Program-made: the position numbers and the translations under genes
Assembly (NCBI GenBank): GCA_964546815.1
Contig: CAZJLR010000014.1
Location: forward strand, 1 to 64,000
Reading direction: 5' to 3'
Length of the DNA stretch: 64,000 nt
Source of the DNA: JAIEPM01 sp964546815
GTDB taxonomy: Bacteria; Cyanobacteriota; Vampirovibrionia; Obscuribacterales; Obscuribacteraceae
Shown: piece by piece, positions 9,149-18,171 of the stretch
Layout: the number at the start of each line of letters is the position of its first letter
Numbering within the stretch: the stretch's first letter is position 1
The notes under the pieces: model-generated
Databases searched by the model: none
What the model saw: the letters and a program-made list of their open reading frames with translations, nothing else
Told to the model about the DNA's origin: nothing

Positions 9149-12100
9149 ATGTTACGTTACCTAATTAGCCTGGCAACGACTGTTTCTCTCTGCGCGCCAT
9201 TGCCTCTCTGGGCGCATGGCTTGGAGGGTCAACAATCAAATCATTCTCAGCAAGTCTTCGGCGGTGTTCACACCAACAATCAAGCTCTTGCTAGCACGAC
9301 AATTCATCAAACTCCTGTCGCAGTTTCAATGAACTTGCAGGGAGCATCAGCAATTCAGAGTATCGTTCGTCCGCCAATGCCAATAATGGCCGCATTGCCT
9401 CAGGCTCCAAATATGGTGGCACACGCTCTGCCTATTCCATCAGCTGCCACTCAGAATTCAATTCCAACAATCCATAATATGACTGCGTTGAATGCATTGC
9501 CGCAGCTCAATAACATGCAAGCAGTACACCAGACTTTGCAAAATCAGCACATGCCAGCTGCTCCAATGCTGCAACAAGTGCATAACTTGCCTGCTATGAA
9601 TCAACTTAATTCGGTGCATAACTTGCCCGTAATGAATCAACTTACACAGATCCATAACATTCCTGTTATGAATCAATCTGTACCTGTTCATTTAAATCAA
9701 TCGGTTACGCAAAATCTCCCTCAGCATATTATTAACCAGACAACAACATGCTTTCCTCAGCCTGTTTGCCAAACTCCGGTAACACAATTTTGCCAGGTGC
9801 CTACCGCACCACTTCACCCGAATGCTCCTGGTCCAACTTGCCTGACTTCTCCAACCCATCCTGGTTTGCCGACACACCCGGGTAATCCAGGCGGACCCAT
9901 ATGCCTTACTTCGCCAACACATCCAACATCTCCGACGCATCCAACTTTTCCAACTGGACCAATTTGCTTAACGGCACCGACACACCCGACATCGCCTACT
10001 CATCCCACCGCCCCGACGGGGCCAATTTGCTTGACGTCGCCAACTCATCCAACGTCTCCTACGCACCCAACATCTCCTACAGGGCCGATTTGTTTGACGG
10101 GTCCGATCTGTTTGACCTCACCAACACACCCAACGTCGCCGACTCACCCAACATCTCCTACAGGGCCGATTTGTTTGACGTCACCAACGCATCCAACAAG
10201 TCCAACACATCCAACAAGCCCAACGTTCCCAACATCGCCGACGCATCCAACGTCGCCAACAGAACCAACTGCACCGACTTGTTTGACATCGCCGACGCAT
10301 CCGACGTCACCGACCAGTCCAACTCATCCAACAAATCCAACGTCGCCTACCAGCCCAACTCATCCGACAAATCCAACTTCGCCAACGAGCCCGACTCATC
10401 CAACCAACCCAACGTCGCCGACAAGCCCGACGCATCCAACTAACCCAACGTCGCCAACAAGTCCGACGCATCCAACTAACCCAACGTCACCGACAAACCC
10501 GACGTCACCAACTTATCCAACACAACCAACTAGTCCGACGAATCCGACTAGTCCGACTCATCCAACGAATCCAACCTCGCCGACGAATCCCACGAGCCCG
10601 ACTCATCCGACGAATCCAACCTCGCCGACAAACCCAACGAGCCCGACTCATCCGACGAATCCAACCTCGCCAACGAATCCAACTTCGCCGACGCATCCAA
10701 CTTCGCCAACGAATCCAACCTCGCCGACGAATCCAACTTCGCCGACGAATCCAACCTCGCCGACGAATCCAACTTCGCCGACGACCCCAACTTCGCCAAC
10801 GAACCCAACTTCGCCGACGAACCCAACATCACCAACGAGTCCAACTTCACCAACAAATCCAACTTCGCCAACGAATCCAACCGCGCCAACGAGTCCAACT
10901 TCGCCAACGAATCCAACTTCGCCGACGAACCCAACTTCGCCGACGAGTCCAACTTCACCAACAAACCCGACTTCACCAACCAGCGCAAGCGTCCCCACGG
11001 GTGGTGGCACGGTAGCAGCAACGGAGACTACGACTGCAGCAGTCACAGCTCCTCCATTAGTCATCGCAGCGCCTACCAACTATATTTGGACAGTCGTTGA
11101 CAAAGAAGACAGCTACTTCCAAAAGCTGGCGAATTCACCTGCAACTCGCACCGCTCTGTTGAGCAACGGAGTGGTTCTCAACAAAGGACAGAGCATAGTC
11201 GAAGGTGGCGAAAACGGTGAAACAATTCACATGGACATCGCTGACGTGGAAGTGCCACCACATGGCACAGTCATACTCCAAACCGCGGACGAATCAAGTG
11301 TCGGAGTCGTTTCGCTAACTGACTTTGAAAGAGGTACAGTGACGATTACTCTTAGAGGCCAAGGCACCTATCCCGTGCCATCTGGTCAACAACTCGTAGT
11401 AGACATTCCGGCAGATAGCATCTATCGCGGCAATACTCGAAAAAACAATAATAACAACAACATCGCACTCGGTCACTATTATAGAGACGGTCGCAACAGA
11501 TATGAAACCACAACTCAAGGCGGCAGCAACACACTTGCCCAGCGGCTCAAATCAAACAATCCAGCAATCCAATCAGTACCTGAAGATGTGAACCGCGACC
11601 TCGCCAGAAGACCAGATTCATTTACATCAGCCGAGCAACTGCAAGGTGAAGTCCATAACGAAATGCCGCAAATCATGAAAGCAATGGTCAAAATGCCGGA
11701 AGAAGTACCGAAAGAACTCATCTGGAACACGACCTATCACCAGTTCAGTTATTGGCTTCCAATGCACAAAAACGGTGCAGTAGGTGGTGCACTCAAATCG
11801 AATGAAATGATCAGCTCGAAACCAGTAAAGCCACCCATATCTGGAATGAACATTGAAAGTGCTCCTCCTGCGCAAGTTTCAGAGAAGAGCAATGGTCACC
11901 TTCGCCCAATCAGCTACACCACCAGCACAGTAAATCTCCCAAATAATGTGCGCATGATTGAAGGCACAAGCATCATGAGAGACACGAGCAAAACGTTCCA
12001 GCTCACCGGCGGCTCCGCTTTGTTCCAAGAAGATCAGCCAAGCACAATTATTACTCCGCAAGGCGAAGTGTCAATTAAGAAAGGCGCGGTCGTTCAAATC

Positions 12101-12538
12101 ACAGTGACACCAGAAATCACTTACGTCCGTGACCTCTACGACAGCTACTCACATGATGTCGCGGCAAAAGCAAATGGTTTCGCCGTCGAATTGAAACCAG
12201 GACAGGAAGCCGCATTGGTAGCAAGTAACAAAGCCAGAGTTCACGACCTGGTATATGCAGATAACATTGCAAGACGCGATATTCAAGTTATCTCGATTAA
12301 GCCAAACAAGCATGTCGCCGTCAGTGACTTCTCACACATCAATCTAATGATGTCAGACCCGCTACTAGTATCTATGAGGAAATCTCAGGATGCTAACGAC
12401 AAAAAACTCTACGGCAAACTTGAAAAAATGGCCGCAGTAGTAACGACAGTTCATGACCGCACGCGCGCTCCGTATGTTGTTCCCCTGGAAAACACCACAG
12501 CAGAGCAGCTAGCCGGCAAGAACAAACCACAGATGTAG
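9149..12538 (+). CDS. Secreted protein with long Pro-Thr-X repeat stalk and FecR-like C-terminal domains
   Basis: The 1129-aa protein starts with a signal peptide (hydrophobic LISLATTVSLCAPLPLWA, cleavage near residue 22). Residues 30-225 are rich in Pro, Met, Gln and Asn and include three 12-residue repeats. Residues 228 to about 611 are almost purely a three-residue repeat Pro-Thr-X with X being Ser, Asn or His; its first part is organised as 21-residue units each starting GPICLT, giving regularly spaced cysteines. The C-terminal 500 residues contain beta-rich stretches with FecR-like wording (GEVSIKKGAVVQITV near 970; an earlier copy near 690-760) that I read as ligand or envelope binding, by inference. 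The design of rigid extended stalk plus terminal domain suggests a surface or wall protein. A terminator follows directly. Confidence 0.85.
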   Translation: MLRYLISLATTVSLCAPLPLWAHGLEGQQSNHSQQVFGGVHTNNQALASTTIHQTPVAVSMNLQGASAIQSIVRPPMPIMAALPQAPNMVAHALPIPSAATQNSIPTIHNMTALNALPQLNNMQAVHQTLQNQHMPAAPMLQQVHNLPAMNQLNSVHNLPVMNQLTQIHNIPVMNQSVPVHLNQSVTQNLPQHIINQTTTCFPQPVCQTPVTQFCQVPTAPLHPNAPGPTCLTSPTHPGLPTHPGNPGGPICLTSPTHPTSPTHPTFPTGPICLTAPTHPTSPTHPTAPTGPICLTSPTHPTSPTHPTSPTGPICLTGPICLTSPTHPTSPTHPTSPTGPICLTSPTHPTSPTHPTSPTFPTSPTHPTSPTEPTAPTCLTSPTHPTSPTSPTHPTNPTSPTSPTHPTNPTSPTSPTHPTNPTSPTSPTHPTNPTSPTSPTHPTNPTSPTNPTSPTYPTQPTSPTNPTSPTHPTNPTSPTNPTSPTHPTNPTSPTNPTSPTHPTNPTSPTNPTSPTHPTSPTNPTSPTNPTSPTNPTSPTNPTSPTTPTSPTNPTSPTNPTSPTSPTSPTNPTSPTNPTAPTSPTSPTNPTSPTNPTSPTSPTSPTNPTSPTSASVPTGGGTVAATETTTAAVTAPPLVIAAPTNYIWTVVDKEDSYFQKLANSPATRTALLSNGVVLNKGQSIVEGGENGETIHMDIADVEVPPHGTVILQTADESSVGVVSLTDFERGTVTITLRGQGTYPVPSGQQLVVDIPADSIYRGNTRKNNNNNNIALGHYYRDGRNRYETTTQGGSNTLAQRLKSNNPAIQSVPEDVNRDLARRPDSFTSAEQLQGEVHNEMPQIMKAMVKMPEEVPKELIWNTTYHQFSYWLPMHKNGAVGGALKSNEMISSKPVKPPISGMNIESAPPAQVSEKSNGHLRPISYTTSTVNLPNNVRMIEGTSIMRDTSKTFQLTGGSALFQEDQPSTIITPQGEVSIKKGAVVQITVTPEITYVRDLYDSYSHDVAAKANGFAVELKPGQEAALVASNKARVHDLVYADNIARRDIQVISIKPNKHVAVSDFSHINLMMSDPLLVSMRKSQDANDKKLYGKLEKMAAVVTTVHDRTRAPYVVPLENTTAEQLAGKNKPQM
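9578..9685 (+). repeat. 36-bp coding repeat, three units
   Basis: Three consecutive units at 9578, 9614 and 9650 encode variants of a 12-residue motif (VHNLPxMNQLxx) ahead of the Pro-Thr tract. Confidence 0.75.
9832..10983 (+). repeat. 9-bp coding microrepeat tract encoding Pro-Thr-X, with 63-bp higher-order units
   Basis: Roughly 380 codons follow the pattern CCx-ACx-NNN. Higher-order units beginning with Gly-Pro-Ile-Cys-Leu-Thr start at 9893, 9956, 10019 and 10082 with an exact 63-bp spacing. An extra short copy is at 10097 and another at 10163. After about 10300 the units become simple PTH/PTN/PTS triplets. Third codon positions vary, so the tract is not a fresh clonal expansion throughout. 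All shadow frames here are open because of the repeat. Confidence 0.9.
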
Positions 12539-12549
12539 TGGGGACCGAT

Positions 12550-12580
12550 GAGGGAGTGGCGAAAGTCACTCCCTCGTCTT
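12550..12580. terminator. Bidirectional Rho-independent terminator
   Basis: Arms GAGGGAGTG and CACTCCCTC form a perfect 9-bp stem with an 8-base loop, followed by GTCTTT. It lies between the convergent ends of the Pro-Thr repeat gene and the beta-glucosidase gene. Confidence 0.8.
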
Positions 12581-14901
12581 TATGGCAATAGTTTGAAACT
12601 AGATTCTTTTACATCTCTGCTGTTTGGTCCAACAAAAACTTTAAAATCACCCGGTTCTGCAACATACTTCAAGTCTGCATCATAAAAACGCAAGTCATTG
12701 CTACTCAATTTGAACTCCACGTTTTTCGACTCGCCAGGCTTCAAAGAAATTTGGCTAAAAGCCTTCAGTTCTTTAACAGGACGACTTATGCTTCCCACCA
12801 AATCGCGAGTATAGAGCTGCACGGTTTCCACACCTTCACGCTTACCACTGTTAGTGACTTTGCACGAAACTGTTATAGGCTCGTTAGCTTTCATTTCTTT
12901 GCTGCTCAAAACTGGATCGCCGTAGTCGAACGTTGTGTAGCTAAGACCATAACCAAATGGATAGAGTGGGTCATTAGACTCATCGAGATATTTAGACTTG
13001 TATTTATCGTCAGTGTCGGCTGGTCTTCCAGTGTTTTTATGATTGTAATAAATAGGCACCTGTCCTAAGCTGCGAGGAAAGCTCATTGTCAATCGAGCCG
13101 ACGGATTAACATCACCGAAGAGAATGTCTACTATCGCTTCGCCAGCCTTGGTGCCACCAAACCATGCTTCCAAAATGGAATCAATGTTTTCGTTTTCCCA
13201 AGTTAGAGTCAAAGGTCTGCCGCTCATAATGACGAGTGCTATTGGCTTGCCTGTTTGTTTCAGTGCTTTCAGTAATTCAACTTGATTGTCGAGCATTCCA
13301 ATATTTGCGCGACTCGAAGCTTCGCCACTCATAGCGGCTGACTCACCCAACACAGCTACAACCACATCAGCTTCTTTTGCAGTCTGTACAGCTTCGCTAA
13401 TCAATGCTGCTGGACTCTTCTCATCCAAGGTAAGCTGGCTGCCGTAATGATTCAGCGTTTTGTACAACACCGAATCGTCGATTAAATTGCAGCCCTTTGC
13501 ATAAGTAAATTTGTTGTTGGCGAATTTTGATTGCATCGCAGTCCAGATGCTGGGAGTTTTGTTACCTTCGCCTGCGCCTGCCCAACCGCCAATCAAATCA
13601 GCCTGGTTTTTAACAAGTGGACCAATGAAAGCAATTTTCTTATCAGCACTCAAAGGCAGCAATTGATTTGCATTCTTAAGAAGAACCATACTCTTTTGCG
13701 CTGCTTCTCTGCTTAACGCGAGCTTGTCGGCGCTCATGATTTGCTCTTTCGCGCGCTGCTCATCGGTGAACTTGTATGGGTCATCGAATAGACCGAGTTT
13801 GTATTTCGCTTCTAGAATACGACGGCAAGCAGCATCGATTTGAGACTGCGAAACTTTGCCTGACTTAACTAACTTAACTCCTTCCTGAATGAAAAGTTCG
13901 CCGACCATGTCCATATCAATTCCGGCATTAAAAGCCAACTCGGCAACTTTCTCTTCATTGCCCACCCCATGTTGGATCATTTCGTTGATAGCGGTGTAGT
14001 CGGTCACAACAAAGCCCTTGAAGCCCCATTGTTTGCGCAACAAATCGGTCATCAACCATTTGTTGCCGCTAGACGGCATACCATCAATTTCATTGAACGA
14101 ACTCATTACAGTGGCAACGCCAGCATCAACTGCAGCTTTGTATGGCGGCAAATACTCGTTGTACATCCGCAGGCGACTCATATCAACTGTGTTGTAATCG
14201 CGCCCGGCTTCGGCTGCACCATACAAGGCAAAGTGCTTGACACAAGCAAGAATGTTCTTGGCGCCACTGTAGCTCTTGCCCTGATATCCACGCACCATAG
14301 CCTGAGCAACTAGACCACCAAGATACGGGTCCTCGCCTGCACCTTCACTGACTCGTCCCCAGCGAGGGTCACGAGCGATGTCTACCATGGGTGAGAATGT
14401 CCAATTCAAGCCATCTGAACTCGCCTCAGCAGCTGCAGCTTGCGCAGTTCGTTCAATCAAATCCATATTCCAGGATGTCGACAAGCCAAGGGGAATCGGG
14501 AAGATTGTGCGATGCCCGTGAATAACGTCAAATCCAAAAATCATTGGAATTTTCAAGCGGGACTCATTTACTGCCATTTGTTGCAATTTACGAACGGCGC
14601 TTGGTGAGTAAGTATTGAAAACACCGCCGACAAGACCCTTCTTGATTTTTTCTTCGACACCCTTGCTTACGATTGGTCCCGTGACATCAACCCCGATTGA
14701 AGGAAGGTTCATTTGACCTATCTTTTCTTCTAGTGTCATTTTCGCCATCAAATCATTGATGAACTTATTCATGGCTTCATCACTTGTGTTTGATGAAGGC
14801 TTTGCAGATTCAGTCCCGTTTCCTTGAGATGGCGCCGCATTGGCGACCGGAGCAAAGCTCATTTGTAATGCAACCAGTAGAAAAGCAAACCATTTCTTCA
14901 T
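12580..14901 (-). CDS. bglX: Periplasmic beta-glucosidase, glycoside hydrolase family 3
   Basis: The 773-aa enzyme cleaves terminal beta-glucosyl residues from oligosaccharides. It has a signal peptide (FAFLLVALQMSFAPVANA, cleavage after residue 22), so it acts in the periplasm. It carries the GH3 N-terminal barrel with FGFDVIHGHRTIFPIP, the KHFALYGAAEAGRDYN loop, and the nucleophile Asp in GFVVTDYTAI. The C-terminal alpha/beta sandwich follows (MVLLKN start; AVLGESAAMSGEAS), and the protein ends with a fibronectin III-like domain after GYGLSYTTFDYG. Length and order match E. coli BglX (765 aa). It is downstream of, and in the same direction as, the kinase operon, separated by about 166 bp with an inverted repeat near 15002-15030. 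Confidence 0.93.
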   Translation of the reverse strand: MKKWFAFLLVALQMSFAPVANAAPSQGNGTESAKPSSNTSDEAMNKFINDLMAKMTLEEKIGQMNLPSIGVDVTGPIVSKGVEEKIKKGLVGGVFNTYSPSAVRKLQQMAVNESRLKIPMIFGFDVIHGHRTIFPIPLGLSTSWNMDLIERTAQAAAAEASSDGLNWTFSPMVDIARDPRWGRVSEGAGEDPYLGGLVAQAMVRGYQGKSYSGAKNILACVKHFALYGAAEAGRDYNTVDMSRLRMYNEYLPPYKAAVDAGVATVMSSFNEIDGMPSSGNKWLMTDLLRKQWGFKGFVVTDYTAINEMIQHGVGNEEKVAELAFNAGIDMDMVGELFIQEGVKLVKSGKVSQSQIDAACRRILEAKYKLGLFDDPYKFTDEQRAKEQIMSADKLALSREAAQKSMVLLKNANQLLPLSADKKIAFIGPLVKNQADLIGGWAGAGEGNKTPSIWTAMQSKFANNKFTYAKGCNLIDDSVLYKTLNHYGSQLTLDEKSPAALISEAVQTAKEADVVVAVLGESAAMSGEASSRANIGMLDNQVELLKALKQTGKPIALVIMSGRPLTLTWENENIDSILEAWFGGTKAGEAIVDILFGDVNPSARLTMSFPRSLGQVPIYYNHKNTGRPADTDDKYKSKYLDESNDPLYPFGYGLSYTTFDYGDPVLSSKEMKANEPITVSCKVTNSGKREGVETVQLYTRDLVGSISRPVKELKAFSQISLKPGESKNVEFKLSSNDLRFYDADLKYVAEPGDFKVFVGPNSRDVKESSFKLLP

Positions 14902-15067
14902 GACTTCGGTGGTCCTTCAATGTTCTAGACAGGGTGTGTCAACAAGGTCGCAACTTGCGATCAAGAGAGGGGGATGGTTAGTATCTCACAAGTCAGCGCG
15001 TGGTCTTTGGCATTAGCCGACGAAAGACCCTTTAGTTCTACTAATAGACTTGCTTGACAATGTTGGA

Positions 15068-15838
15068 TTAGAGCAATTGAAGTGCCTTTAGTTCTTGAAC
15101 TGGCTCATCGAACGAACAAGAACCAACAGAATGAATGAAATCAGTTCTGGCAGTCAAAATCTCATCGACACTTAGTGATTCGTTGCGCCAATGCGCACGA
15201 TCATTAAACACGAAAGCGCGCGGATCGGTTTCAGCCAAGATAGGTTCAATCTTTTTGTAACCGTGCCATGCGAATGCAGATGCCATCAGTACATTTAAAA
15301 ATCCGTGCATAACCGAATGAATCGAATCGGCGTCATAGCACAACGGGTAAGTTGCGCGAATCGGATGGTGTAAACCAGCAGTAGCCTTAAATGGCAAGCG
15401 CAATTCTGCGCACTTCAAAATAAATGCAGAAACCTCGGCGGTGCCCGGAATGGCTTCTGGTTTTAAGCCGCCAGTGCGAATTTTAGCAAAGCAAGGAGAA
15501 TTCTTGACTGCATCAAGTTTGTCTAAACTAGCAACAGACACTTCGCAGTAAACCGGCTTTTGCGTTGTCACAATTGAATTTGATTCTATAGCTACGGCTC
15601 GTACTTCATCGGCTTCACTTAAGACTGACAAGTACGTGTCGTAACGGTCGGGCACATATTTCAACTGCGCGGCACTAACTACGAACCAACGCAGCATCCA
15701 GGCATACTCGCCATTGCGATAATTCTTGTAATTCAAAAGAGCTTCGTCCAGTGGAAGCTGCGCCGGTGGAAACAAACCGGCATAATCGATAAATCTTTCG
15801 AGCAACGCGCTTAGGGCTGGTGCAACTGTCCGAGTCAT
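15068..15838 (-). CDS. Conserved hypothetical protein with FIDYAGLFPPA and TAGLHHP motifs
   Basis: I recognise the pattern of a conserved family of unknown function: an opening FIDYAGLFPPA, a middle AWMLRWFVV, a KATAGLHHPIR motif, MHGFLNVL and a closing SCSFDEPV. The paired His in TAGLHHP and the acidic residues suggest a TIM-barrel-like enzyme, but that is inference. I chose the ATG at 15838, where family similarity begins; an upstream TTG at 15916 would add 26 residues. Neither has a clear ribosome site. It is the last gene of a four-gene run with two kinases and a TPR protein and starts close behind the kinase stop. Confidence 0.75.
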   Translation of the reverse strand: MTRTVAPALSALLERFIDYAGLFPPAQLPLDEALLNYKNYRNGEYAWMLRWFVVSAAQLKYVPDRYDTYLSVLSEADEVRAVAIESNSIVTTQKPVYCEVSVASLDKLDAVKNSPCFAKIRTGGLKPEAIPGTAEVSAFILKCAELRLPFKATAGLHHPIRATYPLCYDADSIHSVMHGFLNVLMASAFAWHGYKKIEPILAETDPRAFVFNDRAHWRNESLSVDEILTARTDFIHSVGSCSFDEPVQELKALQLL

Positions 15839-15927
15839 TTTATGCAAACCGTGTAGTGCTTTAACGAGTACAGATATTATCACGTCGACCAGCCAATGCT
15901 GCAAAAATCGAAGCAATACATCCGAGC

Positions 15928-18171
15928 TCAGGTTGCAGTATGCAAATCATCAGCCAAATCCTCAACCCGGGCATATCGATCTTTGAGGCTAATTGTGGTC
16001 GCCTTTGCTACAAGATCATCAATTGATGCCGACAGAGAGCTAAGCTCCTTCTTAGGATGTGATCGGGAAATTGGCTCGGGATCTTTTCCTGTTAGCAAAT
16101 AAAACAAAGTAGCGCCCATTGCATAGATATCGCTTTGAGTGCCGGGCATTCCTCGAAATTGCTCTGGCGGCAGGTACGCGTGCTTTCCGACAACGGTGCC
16201 ACTTGTAGTTGATTCTTGCTGTTGCGCCACATTGAAGTCGATAAGTTTTAGCGTACCATCATGATTGAGAATCAAATTGTCGGGAGTAAAATCACGATGG
16301 ACAACAGGCGGTTCAAGCCCGTGTAAGTAAGCCAGTATCTTGCACATCTGCTCTGCGAGAGAACGTACTTGCGCCTCAGAAAGTGCGCCTTGCTTTTCAA
16401 CAAGCTGTCGCAAAGAGCCGCCGTCAATATGCTCCAACACGAGGTAAGCGCGATGGTCTTCGACAAAGTAATCCAGCAATTTAACGACTTGAGGATGGTC
16501 TAACTGTCGCAAAATTCTTGCTTCATTTTCAAACTGTTCCAACGCACCTTTTCGAACACTCATATCAACAAAAACAGGCAAAATAAATTCCTTAAGCACA
16601 AGCGCTTGCTTACTTATCGCATCGCTCGCCAAATAAGCTTGTCCTTGCCCGCCAACTCCAATTGATTTAATAACCTCATATTTCCCGCTTTTCAATTTGA
16701 CGCCAGGCACAAGCGGCTTCAGCCGCTCTCTTTTTGGCGGCGCACTTAATGCCTGCAACCAGAGTTCGGTATAGCTGTAATCTGCAGGTGCTTGTAATGC
16801 CTGCAATACTTCCGCATCACGGCTGACATTCGGAGCCCAATTTTTGATTGCCTTTAACAGCCACTCTTTGTCTTCGAAAGAATCAAGAGAATCAAGCTTG
16901 ATTTCAGTTTTCTTGCCATCATTGCTCTCTAGAACCAGAGCATCATGCAATGTCGACGTCTTTCCTTCGGGACGCCTGAGACTTATGTGAGTCAAATCTT
17001 TCCAGCCAATAATTTTTGACTCGCGAACTTTTGAAAAGCGATGGCGCCAGCTAAATCTAATGCCTTGTTTGTTGATAAGAATGTGCGTGGGATTGCTATT
17101 GTATTTTGAAACACATGTGGAAATAATAGCTCCTGTGACCATTGCAAACCCCAGCATATAATGCTGCACAGACGCGGCAGCAGCCATAGCACCAGCACTT
17201 GCGGCTTGCTGCACTGCAGCAGGATGTGCTTGATCTAAATTGCGAACGGCGAAAAATAAATTTGCTGCGCTTGCGCCTAATACAACAAATATAGGTCCTA
17301 AGACCCACATAAAGAACTGTTTTATTGCGTGGTTGGAGCCTTTTGAGCTGAGCCTGTTTGCCATCCAGCGCTCTATTGCAGGGTAGGCCCGATAACGCAA
17401 CTCGATATCTTTATCAAACACAAATGCTAGATCATTTTTTTCTTTATCTGTGGCGGTTGCGGCTGCCTGCAAATTTTCAAGCCGATTTTTTAGAGCCTCA
17501 TTTGCCAAAATCAAAAAAGCGAACTGACTTAAGAACCAACCAAAGTCAAATATAACTTCAGACCCTACAATAAAAGGCAGAAAAATGGTGGCAAGCAAAT
17601 ACCCATTACCAATAACGGTAAACTTCAATCTGGTTGCGGTTCTTGCTTTCGATGCACTACTATCGACAGCACCACCTATCAACCAGGTGGCGGCAATTTG
17701 AGATGCTAGCCAGACTAAAAAAAATGGGTCTGCCAATCGACCAAGGGCTGAACTTGGAAAAACTGGCATGAAAAGATAGCTCACAATAGAAATCGCCGCA
17801 ACTTTCCAGTCTTTGGTACTAGTTCCCCAAAGTCGGTCTCCAATTTGAACCAGTCGAAACAAAGCAGATGTCCATAGCAGCTGCATTGGTAAATGCACCA
17901 GCCATAATTTGTGCACCGGATTTAGTTCTAATGGAAAAAAATTGATGAGCAGAGTAAAAAAGAGAGTTAAAACGACGCCGGAAATTAAGTTTGGAAATTT
18001 AGGCACCGGCAAACTGTCGCTGCTGCTTGAGATTGCTCCTTCGCTACGCCCGGCAATTGCAATTTTAGAATCATTATTTTGAAAAGCGGTATCATCAGCT
18101 TCGCGAATAGACAACTCGCTTTCCAGATCTTGCGTCTCGAGATTAGCATGCAAGTTAGGACTATTTTCCAT
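15928..18171 (-). CDS. Multi-spanning membrane Ser/Thr kinase with DFN variant motif
   Basis: The N-terminal 350 residues contain several hydrophobic segments and large soluble stretches. The kinase domain occupies about 490-748. It has a Gly-rich loop GVGGQGQAYL, the Lys in LVLKEF, and a catalytic loop H626-R627-D628 with the form HRDFTPDN. The magnesium motif is D646-F647-N648 in place of DFG, with KHAYLPPEQFRG after it. The catalytic Asp and Lys remain, so activity is possible. I chose the ATG at 18171, which overlaps the upstream stop as TGATG and has GGAGG six bases before it; a GTG at 18174 is less likely. It is coupled to the second kinase and probably senses the membrane or a partner. 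Confidence 0.87.
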   Translation of the reverse strand: MENSPNLHANLETQDLESELSIREADDTAFQNNDSKIAIAGRSEGAISSSSDSLPVPKFPNLISGVVLTLFFTLLINFFPLELNPVHKLWLVHLPMQLLWTSALFRLVQIGDRLWGTSTKDWKVAAISIVSYLFMPVFPSSALGRLADPFFLVWLASQIAATWLIGGAVDSSASKARTATRLKFTVIGNGYLLATIFLPFIVGSEVIFDFGWFLSQFAFLILANEALKNRLENLQAAATATDKEKNDLAFVFDKDIELRYRAYPAIERWMANRLSSKGSNHAIKQFFMWVLGPIFVVLGASAANLFFAVRNLDQAHPAAVQQAASAGAMAAAASVQHYMLGFAMVTGAIISTCVSKYNSNPTHILINKQGIRFSWRHRFSKVRESKIIGWKDLTHISLRRPEGKTSTLHDALVLESNDGKKTEIKLDSLDSFEDKEWLLKAIKNWAPNVSRDAEVLQALQAPADYSYTELWLQALSAPPKRERLKPLVPGVKLKSGKYEVIKSIGVGGQGQAYLASDAISKQALVLKEFILPVFVDMSVRKGALEQFENEARILRQLDHPQVVKLLDYFVEDHRAYLVLEHIDGGSLRQLVEKQGALSEAQVRSLAEQMCKILAYLHGLEPPVVHRDFTPDNLILNHDGTLKLIDFNVAQQQESTTSGTVVGKHAYLPPEQFRGMPGTQSDIYAMGATLFYLLTGKDPEPISRSHPKKELSSLSASIDDLVAKATTISLKDRYARVEDLADDLHTAT

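Noticed and set aside
9901..10443. Long plus-strand frame (180 aa) rich in Asn, Ser and Asp inside the Pro-Thr gene
   Set aside because: It is the same repeat DNA read in another frame; the repeat lacks stop codons in several frames. The signal peptide and the C-terminal domain belong to the 9149-12538 frame.
10548..11079. Minus-strand frames with Leu-Asp-Ser or Gly-Glu-Val-Gly-Phe-Val repeats
   Set aside because: They are antisense shadows of the PTX microrepeat.
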